A DNA stretch of 64,000 nt, from assembly GCF_032854445.1 (NCBI RefSeq), contig NC_088295.1:10963385-11027384 (forward strand), in the 5' to 3' direction. The position numbers and the translations under genes are program-made. The first letter of the stretch is position 1. Each line of letters starts with the position of its first letter. Shown here one piece after another: positions 1-11,318 of the stretch. This DNA is from Liolophura sinensis. Taxonomy: Eukaryota > Mollusca > Polyplacophora > Chitonida > Chitonidae. Below the pieces are notes generated by a model that had not been told where the DNA came from, ran no database searches, and saw only the letters and a program-made list of their open reading frames with translations.

Positions 1-815
1 TATCAAGAGTGTGACGTTAACTGCGAATCTATACAGTATAAAGACATCCAGCTTGATTGTGTAACAGTGAATTGTCAACCGGTGTGACGAACAGTATCGT
101 TATTCCAGTGAAATGCTCAAAAATTATGGCTAGCCGTTCGTGAGAAGTATATTTCCATAATGTAATAACGTACAGACGTGTGTATATTCGGATAGGATTT
201 CCCCTCATATCCTCAGAATGAGAAGGCAGGCGCCACTTTGACACCTAAACATTATAACGCAGAAAGGTCGTACACATCACTTAACCATAGATATGTCTGC
301 AGTCTCAGTCAGAACGAATATCATCTCAACAAATTCACTGCCAAAACAAACGTGATGAGTGAATGCGACTTTAGCTATATTTGGCTTAAGGAATACACAA
401 TGTACATGGATTTTTTGGTAAATGAACATCAATGAATGCTTGGACTTTACTGCTTGTGATCTGATTAGCTTAAAGACATGGAAGTTCGGCACAAAATATA
501 CACCTCACGTAAGAGTAACCTATTTCGTTCTTTGATTATGGGCTTAACATACCTCGTCAAATCCTTCCAATGCGCCATTCTCGGGATTTGATTCTGTACG
601 AAACAAGGTTCAGCAGTATCGAGCTACACAACAAACACCAACTAGAAGGTGTTAAAGTCGCTTCTTCCCCAAAAATGAATAAAATGGGGCCAAGACGACA
701 TATTTTTCGCTGCCGCTCTCTTTCCTTCTCTCCACAGAGGTCACGCATTTTAGACCAATCAACGACAAGTCTAAGCCATTGCAGTTGACCTAGATATCTC
801 AAAGCTGCGTACGTA

Positions 816-883
816 TGACGTCATGTCTAAGTGTTGTGTGACGTAGAAATCTACAAGTTTACTGTTCACGTATTATGACGTCA
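816..883. promoter_or_regulatory. Pair of full palindromic CRE sites
   Basis: Two exact TGACGTCA octamers lie at 816-823 and 876-883, exactly 60 bp apart. CRE half-sites sit between and after them (TGACGTA near 839, AACGTCA near 932), and a TATA-like TTTATATAAAT is at 1033-1043. TGACGTCA is the known CREB/ATF site. Promoter function is inference: no coding exon is recognised downstream. Confidence 0.4.
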
Positions 884-2127
884 TACCGCTGAGCTCAGAC
901 TGGAACGTCTTGAAACAAACGTTTCTTTTTTAACGTCATGGCGCCTGGGTGTAAAAGGTAAGAACAAAAGCGATATCTGTAAACTGTGCAAAATAAGACC
1001 TTTATCACTAAAGGAAATTCCGATAGTTCCCCTTTATATAAATCACGAAGCAAATCTAACAAGTAAACACACTCAAATTATTTTAGCATGAAATGATATT
1101 ACTTGCGGAGGTAAACGCACCGGCTGATGTAATGCGTGACACATTCAATGCTGTTTGAAAGGTCATCTCTATGTAATATGTATATTTACACACCGTCTGC
1201 AACTAACAGCGTGGTAGAGTAAACGTTTATTGATCTTGTCTGAAATAACAAAACTAACGCCAGATGATAGCAATATTTAAATGTCCGCCTTGATCATTTT
1301 TTCTCCTTTTGTTTTTTCTAGAGAACAAAGTACAGAGACATATTTTCTCAAAAGAAATGTGACCTGTATGTGTGGAGATTCTGAGACAGATTTAGACATT
1401 GTGCTGTGGCGTTCTGCCCTTAACGAGCTTGTAATAAAAACTGTTTATTGACGATACACACTTTGCTGACATAATATTCCAGTGTAGAAATCATATTACG
1501 GGTAGCAAAGGGAAGAGACCCATAATCCTTAACGACATTCATGTTTATTTATTACCACTCCATATACATGGTGTATGGTCTGTTGGGATCACTTCAAGGA
1601 GGATTTACAGGCGGTAGACTTACTTTGGAAATGATTCACTCTTTATGGTTATAAGCACACATGTTATCCTCAAGCTTTATTGGATTTTGGGGAGAGTTGT
1701 ATGACAACTGTATGTTAAAACACAAAGACTGAAAAACAACGATTAGTGTGTTACAGCGCGGCACGTGGATGCTGATTTCAGTTAGAGATTCTGTCAGGCC
1801 AGCACTGTTGATATTCTTTATTCAAACCATAAGTTACCTCCTCCATAGTTTGATACTCAGCCTTATTCCCAGCAAAAATGCCAGAAGCCCTTAAAGATAT
1901 AAGTCCAAAGGAGTTTGCCAAAAGCCAGGGTATTTTGTCAGTGACGGCACTTTTGCTAAGTAGTACAATACTTTGACCTGAGATTGACTGAACGATGTTA
2001 TGTCAGACGCATTCCACGAATTTCACGATGGTGCACAGTTCAGAACTGCATTCAAATAAGAAGTTTTGAAGCAGTGAATCACATAAGCGTCAATTCAAAT
2101 TCAATGCAATAAAAGCTGCTTTGTTTT

Positions 2128-2189
2128 ACCATCTGGTTGTTTTTTGTTTTGTTTTTGTTTTTTTCGTTTTTTGGTGGGGGGGGGGGGGG
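2128..2189. repeat. T/G low-complexity tract with 14-G run
   Basis: T-rich stretch with scattered G ending in 14 consecutive G at 2176-2189. The copy at 12563-12624 has the same run length, which is notable because such runs normally drift quickly. Confidence 0.85.
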
Positions 2190-3775
2190 TGGCTGCTGAG
2201 GTTCACGTCCTTTCACATTTTCATTCTGAAGAAATTATGAGCGAGTCAGAAATCTACTAAAGTAATGACATGAGGCTGGTAATGTATAACTGAAATAGAT
2301 TGGAATTCACAGATGAGCGACATGAGTTGCAAATCGAGGACCAGAACATCCAATCCCTGCCAGAATATTTCGACTCGTCTGCAAGACATTTGCCAGTAGC
2401 CTGCGGTCGTCTCTAACTTCCTGAGGTGATGCGTGGTCACGGGTTTTAGTGAATGCTAAACTATAGTAATCTATTACTACAGCAAGAGGCTGAGGTTTGT
2501 GTATGAAACGCGCGTTAGTCACTGAATTTATAAATATTTACACGCAGAGAAAACTATATTAGGTTGATAGATCTACGTACATGCTTCCTGGTAAATATTA
2601 TTGTTTGTAATGTTTCTGTAATATTATTTAAATTTACGTAACGAACTAAGGATTGGAAAATCTATCATTTTCAATGTAAGGACACAAATGTGAATCTAAC
2701 TCACAGACTAAGATTTGTGAGTTTTTCTTTGTGCGCTTTATTTATTTCCAATGTGTGGTTTTCCATGGTAAGCCTCAATCATATGACTTGCAGTTCTAAC
2801 AAGTTTGAACAGGATCAGCTGATTTTCTCTCAGTGAGTCAAATCGTTGTGCAAAGATTTAATTAATGTGATACAATTTAGAGAAAAATACCTCAAACCCA
2901 AACAAATGTCATTATGTTTTTAGTAATTTAGGTTTAGTAGTTCAGTCTCATTAGGTGACATAAAGTATACTGTAAACCAGATCTTGAAGGATTGTAGTTC
3001 TGATAGAAGGATCAAACTTATGACTTGTAACAAGTTTCCTGAAGTAAATTAATAGTAAACTGAACGTATTTACGCACATGGCAGATGACTAAACAAAACT
3101 GTATTGATTTTAAGTCTCATTTTTCTAATGAAGTTTGTTCGAAACTCTTTGCCCTCTAGGATCCCATTTCCTTCATTTACGCTGGGTTATTTGGATGGCT
3201 TCTTTCGTTGCCTCTAAAAACAACGTGTATTAAGAATTGTCTTAAAACACTGGTTTTATATAAGCGTCAAATATTCATTTTCTATATAAATGCTGTTAGT
3301 GGTATTACGAGCAAAGGTCCTTTTTGCTTAATTTAATGTCCTAATTACCTTGTTTGGGGTCCTTCATGGGAGTTACGAGAGTATATTAACAAAAATCTGT
3401 TGACTTATGACTTGCCAGTTCCAAATCGATCAATATATTGATATGCCTTGAGTTAAAATGATTGAGGGTTATTAGATTATAATGGCTGTTCGTTAATAAT
3501 GAAATCATATTATCGACAGAAAACAGATTTGTATTCTTTTAGTCCATATTAAACAGCTTGCGAAATGAGCCGAGATGGTAAGTAGCTATGGTTGAACAAA
3601 TCATGTTGTTCCCATGATCTGTAATCTCCTTTTTATATTTGGATTTCATTTGAAGACATCATTAAAAGTAATACAGTTCACAGTTTTGTCATATTTAATG
3701 TATTTAATATTGCCCCTTCTCAGGGAGAATATCACGCTTGTTTTTTCTTGGTGTTTTTTATTATTATTATTATTT

Positions 3776-3802
3776 GGGTGGGGGTGGGGGTGGGGTGGGG
3801 GG
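3776..3802 (+). other. G-quadruplex-capable G-rich tract
   Basis: Five consecutive G runs of 3 to 6 separated by single T residues, preceded by (TTA)n. It meets the usual four-run G-quadruplex pattern with one-base loops, which is predicted to be very stable. Short open frames across it are low-complexity artefacts. Confidence 0.75.
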
Positions 3803-4419
3803 TGCAGCCTCATATTTAGCCTTTTCCATAGTTCCGAACAAGTACTTGCAAGGCAATTCATGCTTTTTCCCCATCTAAACACAAATGTAAACAAAATAAA
3901 TGTTCCTATAGTGTGATTAGATACCTTGAAGACGATGAATCCTAAATTAGTATCAAAGCCAATATTGTGAAACAGCGAAATGTATACAAGCACGGAATTG
4001 TGTTAGGTTAAAGATGGATGGTGTCTAAGAGAGAAAAGGGAAAAGTTCGTCGGGAAATGACCGACGAGGTAAGTTGCACAAGGCCGGTGGAGATCAGTTC
4101 CGGGTAAAGTCTAATGAGGAAGGAATTATGCTGAAACCGAGTAGCGAAACAAAAAAGAAAGCAAGCAAAAAACAATGAGAAAGAAAGAAAAGAAACAATA
4201 CCCGACAATTACAAGACTATGATCAGTTTCAGTTAACTACATTCAGGCAGCAAAGGGTGGTACCAGTGGGACGATGTTGCACTACATAACATGGCAGGTA
4301 GATACCTTCACCACACCGAAAAGCTAATTAATCAGATACGCTGATACTGCTCAGAGATTGGGAATGCGAATAGAATTCAGATTTCACCCCCTGCATTCGT
4401 CGATGGTAGCATCAACGCA

Positions 4420-4515
4420 CTGTGGACGTATACTGAAGGAGTGTGTGGACGTTACACTGAAACGGGAGGGGGGGGGGGCGGTATATAGTGAAGCGAGAGC
4501 GTGGACAGTCACTGC
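4420..4515 (+). repeat. Degenerate GTGGACGT minisatellite fragment
   Basis: About three imperfect units of roughly 28-30 bp with core GTGGACGTWACACTGAA, interrupted by an 11-G run at 4468-4478. The identical copy is at 14855-14950. The reverse complement of the same core forms a longer array at 36430-36690. Confidence 0.6.
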
Positions 4516-6899
4516 TAAATAGACACGTTAACCCAGTTAACCCTCATTATACCACGCTCTCAATACTTCTATTAAATAGTAAACAAAAAATGAAATACAT
4601 ACAAGAAAGTTTCCACGTACGTATATTTCAAAGTCTGTACCTTGATATTACTACATTATGTATCATTTAGTGAATAAACTTTAATGTGAGTTAAGAAGTC
4701 CGCTTTGCTTAGCTCACCTTGTGAATACAGACCAACCACTTAAATATTTCCACTTTCTTGATAAAGATTTCCCATTAATTTTGTGTAATCGGAGGTTTTA
4801 TTATGTTTAATGACAAATACTTGCTTCCGCAAGTATGGAGTTCGATTTCACTTGGAAGGGATTTGAGGTTACACATGCGTATTTCGGGCAATTAGTTCTA
4901 AGATTTGAATCCGAACTGAAGAGCGAAGGAGCTTACACATTTCAGGTTGTTAATACACACTATACATTTTTGCACTGCAATTGTGCAACTGGTCAAAATA
5001 TAGCAGAATTTTGTCTGTGTCGGATCGAACTGAAAACGTTTTGCCAATGTTACTACCCACCCCTATGGAGGTTATGAAGGTAACAGAATGCTATGACTTT
5101 ACTCCCAGCAAGCACAGTTCAAAAGAAGGTGGTTATGCTAGGTTCATTTGTCGAAGAGAAAAGTGCAAGCCGGGCGCGGTAATATGGCATGGTATAACAC
5201 GAAAGTTAGGGGATATGTATTTATGAGGTTGAAGTTGACAAATTTACCACATAAATAGTGAGGAAAATCAATGCGCTCGTGTAACCCTAAGACGAGAGAG
5301 TGTGTTTGAAATTTAGCCATATGGTATAGTTTGTTTTAGCTGAACATTTTTTTTTTGTTTTTTATTGAATGAACGGAAAGATTGGTCTGGCAAAGAAAAA
5401 CAGGCAAAATGAATGTCAGTGTATTTCGCCAGGTTGCTTAATCTGGGCATGGCTGTTTATAGATTTGCCTGTTAAACACACATTCTCCATTACTGCATGT
5501 AGTCCGCGTACGTGTAAGGATATCGTCGCCAGTATTCACATGTTCTCAGACAACAACCAAATCATTGCTAATGAGAGGGTAGTCCAAGGGGATCAATTAT
5601 TCCATACTATGAACAAATATGCTCACGGTTGAAGGCAGGACACTAATAAATCATCTTCGACCCGCTTGTAGAAAAAAATATTTTTAAAATAATGATTTCA
5701 GAACAAACACAAAGAACAAAAATCAGATCCGTGTAATTGTGTTATTGTTTAAGACCACATAGTACAACAAATAATAGATACTGACTTTCTGAAATACTAG
5801 AAGTTATGACACGTTATTCAACTGCATTTGAGCATTTGAAGGCGAAAGCACTAAACAGCAAAAGGCACAGAATCTTGCAACAAAATCCGAGACATTCGTT
5901 CCGAACGTCTATATATCTGGAAGTTGTGTCATTGAATTAATGACAGAGCTATTTTCAGTACAGTGAGGAAAGGGTTAAAGGGTTTTCATCATCTGACGTG
6001 TGTATAGAATGCATTTGTCGTTAACCATTGCATTTTTAAAAGTGTAAAAACACCCATCCTACTTACGTAATCGTGAAATGTCAACAGATCGGCTAGTTAT
6101 TACTGTCTACAGACGCCAACATTGAATCAAGAATTAAAACCCCTACCCAATTACACTGAACTTTAACAGTTTCAACAATTTTGGACAACTATAATGAATC
6201 AATATAAAGAAAGGTTGTTATGATATATCGCTATGAGACCAAGGCTTGTATTTTTGCCCCTTAATGACCACAATGTTAACCACATAATGCATGGAAACAT
6301 ATGAACGATAAACAGCATATTTGGAGGCACAGTTGACAGGTTTCACTTCCTGCCTTTTAGTTTGCCTAACTTGTTGTATAAACGGCTGAACCAAAATGCT
6401 TCGCAAAGGATAGTGATCTTTATTTTTCTTTTATTCATTAAATTAAATAACGTGCATTGCAAAGTCAACTATATGTGTTCTTTTCGGACGTATAGTCACT
6501 GTTGGGAACCTAATCTCTCGATTGAACAGCCATTTCAAAACTGTGATATTCCCAAAACCATTTACTAAAAATTTCATTCCTCTATCCAAACCAATATTTT
6601 GAAGCCTCAAAACATCTAGAACACCATATATTTCAATAACATGAACTTTTGGATGTAACAATCACTTGTTATTTTTTTGGTCAAACAATCATATAAAAGT
6701 ACGGTGTTATTCTTCCAGTGTACCAATCACATATTCAATCATCTGACGGACACCCATGAGAACAACATGGAGCCCAGGACGTAGTCAAGGCATATTCAGA
6801 TTAAGAATATCGTATCTAACCCCAAATAAGCTACTCACCACGATATGGCTGAGATGTTGTGGCGTTAAGCCATAATCATTCATTCCAAATAAGCTATGC
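4516..6899. other. Spacer between blocks A and B, no gene recognised
   Basis: AT-rich sequence with small open frames (for example 4835-5077 and 5369-5632) that show no domain, signal or splice structure I recognise. Identical to 14951-17334. Confidence 0.5.
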
Positions 6900-8495
6900 T
6901 GATTCTAGAACACATACAAAAGGTGCTAGAACTAAAACATTGATGTATTTATGAAGCATTGGTCTGCTCTGCACACAGGCAGGATGATTATTGATAGAGA
7001 TATCTCGGAAAGGCTTAACCCACTTAGTCAAATCATTTACTGAGATAATTTTGGCTTGACCTTAATGGGAAGTATATTTCCATAATGTAATTACGTACAG
7101 ACAAGTTTGGGCAGGATTTCCGCCGTGTCCTCAGAATGAGAAGGTATGCGCCCCTTAGACACCTAAATAAACCAACACAGAAAGGTCACTCACCTCTCCG
7201 AACACATTGCTTAGTCAGGTGTTCGGGATACATCTTCAATATCAGAGGGCAACTCTCCTCAGTTAGCGTCACTTTTTTAAATTTAGCCTAATCAATAAAC
7301 ACTGTACACGGAACATTTTGTGAAGATCACTGAAAGCCAGGATGTTGCAGTTACAGATATGATTGGCATAAAGACAGAAAGGTTTCCACGTTTCCACATC
7401 GATGTGGGGAAAGTGCTTGACTTAGAAGTATTAAGTTTGACAATGCATCCTGTAACATCGATTTCTTTATTTTGTCTGAAATAACAGGACTAGCAGGAAC
7501 CGACATTCAAAGTCCCAGCTGTATCAGTGTTTCTTTTTTTCTAGAGAACAAAGGGAAGAGACCCATAATCCTTAACGACATTCATGATTATTGATTACTG
7601 TCGTTAAGTACTGCATATACACAGTGTATGGACTATTGGGATTACTTAAAGAAGGATTTACAGGCGTTGGACTTACTTTGGAAATGACACGTTGTTTATA
7701 AGTAAATAATGATGACACGGTATGTCAATAGTGTAACTGGTATCCTTCTTTCCGAGAGGGTTCAGTGTTCGTGTAGTTAAATACTTCGACTGGAAGTTTG
7801 AAGGACAGTGGGTTAGAGTGGGCTACCCGAATGCGGAATTGGTTTAGAGTGGGCCACCTGAACGCGGATTTAAGTTAGGGAATATTTCACTTTGCCTTAG
7901 GACTTGTTCCACATTCAGACTGTTACGGAGCCACAAACCCGAGTAAAACAATCTATCATCATGTCCACAAGACTTTGCAACAAGCTATATGGTACAATAC
8001 ATTGCATTGAAGTTTGTACATATTCAACAGATTTAAGGCAGTGGCATCAAGACCAATGTGTTTGACATTGCTAAATTTACTAGTTGCTTACACTGGAACT
8101 TGCTAGGAGATCCAGGCGCCTTCACGAATTCTTCATACTCGATGGTCCAAAGTCAACTGCCCATTTCAAACACGGCGTTTTGAAAAACTGAATCACACAT
8201 TTATAGACTAAACCACAATTCAAACTTGTATCATGCTGTACGATGAAAGGTGCATTGTTTTACTGCCTTTTTGGTATTTGTAAACTGCTCATCTTCACTT
8301 TATTTTACCAATTTCTTTTCAAACAAAACCTGATGTGTCAGGTATTAAAATATTGAGATGAGGCTGGTTGTGTCTAACTCAAATATGGGGTAATTCGTAT
8401 ATAAGCGACAGGCAATTCAAGCGCCATAACATTCCCTGTCAGATTATTAGACTCGTCACCAAGCGACGGTCTCAGTAGCCTAAAGGCGATTGTAA
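6900..8495 (+). repeat. Diverged paralogous block B, 5' half
   Basis: Paralogous to the start of block A and, at about 6900-7700, to the inverted block C. The alignment to A is cut at 8495 by the edge of the recent duplication and resumes at 18931 in the second copy. The identical second copy of this half is 17335-18930. Contains a 30-bp tandem duplication at 7811-7870. No gene recognised. Confidence 0.8.
7811..7870 (+). repeat. 30-bp tandem duplication
   Basis: Two adjacent imperfect 30-bp units, each starting GGTT(T)AGAGTGGGC and ending GCGGA(A)TT. The identical pair is at 18246-18305. Confidence 0.8.
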
Positions 8496-10435
8496 ACGCG
8501 GTCGATTTGTTGACAAACGTCATAAGTCATTGCTGCATGACATACAATTACCACACTATAGAAAACACCCTTGGTCTTAGTTTTTTTCGTAACCGCACTT
8601 GTCTCAGCTATTTAAGTACACAACTTCCTAACATGTTCAAAAGAAATATCAAAGGAACTTTTCAGTTTCAGTTTTTTGTAGTTTCAGGAAACTCTTCATG
8701 TCTCTGATTTTGTTGAAGCTTCCCAAAGGTGACTTTTCTCTTTTTTGAATTGCTTATCACTTTTATTGTTACACATTTTGGTGTGGCTTAAGTTAAAAAA
8801 AATGATATGTCTTCCATGTCGCAGACATATCCATCAGAGTAAGAATATAAATTTAAAGTCTAAATGGCATAAGGAACTCTTTCACTATCGATATATGTTG
8901 CAAAGAAACTCATCTTTATGAATGAATTTACAAAATTAAATTGCTGAATAGAATTTAAAATTAAAATGGAACACACATGTACACATGTACCGTGGTATGA
9001 GATGGATAATTACCAAGTGAGGATGGTGGGATGTATATATATATGTAGGATTGTTTTTGAATCAGCCCATAGTGGACGTGTGTAACATGAAACCGTGATC
9101 GTTTCTTTTTCTTTTGAATTATTCCGTGCGCATATAATTTTAACTTCTTAACTGCTTAATCAACGGTGACTAGTGCACATTTTCACAGTATAGAGTATTT
9201 CATGGCTTTTGACCAACCTTCCATTTCCATCGAATGGTTGTCTGGGATCATCTGAACACTGGAGAGGATGTCACTTAAGCCTACGAGGACTATGTGCAGT
9301 AATTGAGGATGTGTGTTGACTAGTGGAAATCCGATTATCTTTTCGAATTAAATAGCCTTAGAGAAACACACTTGATATGGATTTAGGCTGTTTTGCATGA
9401 AAAACAGGTTCATTCTTTTCCGTTTATTGGCTGGGAGAAAAAGAATGTGTAAAATCGAAAGAAAAGCAATCAATGCAACATTTGAACATGCCCCCAACAA
9501 TGGGACACATTATGGTGCAAAACTCCTGTGAACTCAAATCATTAAACCGTAATACTTTTGTGAATTTTGCCACCTTGATAAAAGGAAGTATTAACTCACA
9601 CTGATACCTATCATACAAGATATTCGACAGGTCCATTTGCTTTCCAACATATATGTATAGCGATTGAGTTTAATAAACCGCTTAAGACTCTTTGCCTTGC
9701 TGGATGGAAATAAGAACAACAGGCTAGCGAAATTAGTTCTAGAGACCTGTCAGTCACTAAGCATACTAAGAAAAATACGAAGACGTTCATACTGAAAAAA
9801 TAGAGAATGTTAGCCTTTATTTGACCATCCGAAGGGCGGATCTACCACCAGTGCCCGGTTTCCTCTTTGCTTCCATTAAAAATATCAATGAATATCTAAT
9901 GCAATGAACAAAATCAAAATTAAAGCGTTGTATTTGTTTGAGAATTTAAATCATTAGCAATTAAATTATCTGGGGAAAACCGGAGAGAATCTAGTGGAAA
10001 CTTAACTTTCATCAGGTGTCCGCATGACACCTGTATCTGTAGCGATAAAGGATAGCTGTAAGGGGAAGTTACAAAAAAAGATAGACAAATAAAGACGTAA
10101 ATATATCGGAGATAACCAAGCATATTGCTTTTAAAGAATAGACTGTATGGCACAGACTATAGAAACTTCCGAAATACCGTTTATTGCGCGGGTAAATGTT
10201 TTTGGTATGCTTAAAGCCAAAGTGTCAAGTATGTCACAAACGAAACAAGACACTTTTCGGAAACTTCCAATATAATCCGAGATATGAAGAGTTCAAGAAC
10301 CTAGCAGAATGGAAATGAAATGATCCTTTGATACTCGTTTGAATATGTTTTGTGATTAAATAAATGAGTTCTCACTAGTACTACGAGAAAATGGTGCTTA
10401 AGGCTTGTTTCTATTTGGACATTTTCTGGTATATA
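8496..10435 (+). repeat. Sequence between the two perfect copies; inferred left part of the tandem unit
   Basis: In this window it occurs once. Because 18930 minus 8495 equals the duplication offset, this stretch is the predicted first 1940 bp of the second unit, with its twin just left of the window. Its start shares eight bases, CGCGGTCG, with the sequence just after 18930. Positions 8550-8765 are a diverged direct copy of 42175-42410. No gene is recognised in the rest. Confidence 0.55.
8550..8765 (+). repeat. Dispersed repeat shared with 42175-42410
   Basis: Aligns in direct orientation with 42175-42410 over about 200 bp. Shared stretches include ACACAACTTCC, AGAAATATCAAAG/AGAATATCAAAGAAA and GAANTGCTTATCAC near the right end. 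Reading frames are not conserved between the two copies, so it looks like a non-coding repeat. Confidence 0.65.
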
Positions 10436-11250
10436 TATCAAGAGTGTGACGTTAACTGCGAATCTATACAGTATAAAGACATCCAGCTTGATTGTGTAAC
10501 AGTGAATTGTCAACCGGTGTGACGAACAGTATCGTTATTCCAGTGAAATGCTCAAAAATTATGGCTAGCCGTTCGTGAGAAGTATATTTCCATAATGTAA
10601 TAACGTACAGACGTGTGTATATTCGGATAGGATTTCCCCTCATATCCTCAGAATGAGAAGGCAGGCGCCACTTTGACACCTAAACATTATAACGCAGAAA
10701 GGTCGTACACATCACTTAACCATAGATATGTCTGCAGTCTCAGTCAGAACGAATATCATCTCAACAAATTCACTGCCAAAACAAACGTGATGAGTGAATG
10801 CGACTTTAGCTATATTTGGCTTAAGGAATACACAATGTACATGGATTTTTTGGTAAATGAACATCAATGAATGCTTGGACTTTACTGCTTGTGATCTGAT
10901 TAGCTTAAAGACATGGAAGTTCGGCACAAAATATACACCTCACGTAAGAGTAACCTATTTCGTTCTTTGATTATGGGCTTAACATACCTCGTCAAATCCT
11001 TCCAATGCGCCATTCTCGGGATTTGATTCTGTACGAAACAAGGTTCAGCAGTATCGAGCTACACAACAAACACCAACTAGAAGGTGTTAAAGTCGCTTCT
11101 TCCCCAAAAATGAATAAAATGGGGCCAAGACGACATATTTTTCGCTGCCGCTCTCTTTCCTTCTCTCCACAGAGGTCACGCATTTTAGACCAATCAACGA
11201 CAAGTCTAAGCCATTGCAGTTGACCTAGATATCTCAAAGCTGCGTACGTA

Positions 11251-11318
11251 TGACGTCATGTCTAAGTGTTGTGTGACGTAGAAATCTACAAGTTTACTGT
11301 TCACGTATTATGACGTCA
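11251..11318. promoter_or_regulatory. Pair of full palindromic CRE sites, second copy
   Basis: Exact copy of the 816-883 arrangement inside the recent duplication: TGACGTCA at 11251-11258 and 11311-11318, with the TATA-like site at 11468-11478. Confidence 0.4.

Larger units (their letters stand above)
1..4245 (+). repeat. Diverged paralogous block A
   Basis: Block A aligns, with many substitutions and indels, to block B (about 6930-8495 continuing at 18931-20935). Clear anchors are 141-250 against 7069-7160, 1510-1630 against 7555-7690, 2397-2425 against 18930-18955, 2490-2580 against 19205-19290, 3205-3470 against 19485-19710, 3590-3660 against 19838-19905, and 4040-4145 against 20315-20425. 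A last short anchor, 4215-4245 against about 20907-20930, lies beyond a minisatellite present only in B. No conserved reading frame runs through the alignment, so it behaves as non-coding DNA. The identical second copy is 10436-14680. Confidence 0.8.
1..8495 (+). repeat. Large perfect direct duplication, copy 1 (left end outside window)
   Basis: This segment recurs at 10436-18930 at a constant offset of 10435. Every open frame over 60 codons in it has an identical partner at that offset, and length-labile tracts also match: the 14-G run at 2176-2189 and the 10-T run near 5348 have the same lengths in copy 2. I found no substitution where I compared lines. Identity stops at 8495/18930. The copy-1 end and copy-2 end differ by exactly the offset, which fits a tandem unit of about 10.4 kb whose first copy begins upstream of the window. 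No protein-coding gene is recognisable inside. The choice between a recent duplication and an assembly duplicate cannot be made from sequence alone. Confidence 0.97.

Noticed and set aside
3614-3993. 100- and 115-codon frames on opposite strands, present twice
   Set aside because: Low-complexity sequence (G-rich tract, TTA repeat). They are not conserved in the paralogous block B, and their presence in both perfect copies adds no independent evidence.
8496-10435. Insertion of a mobile element between two duplicated blocks
   Set aside because: The exact equality of end distance and offset makes a simple tandem unit starting at 8496 more economical than an inserted element; no terminal repeats were found.
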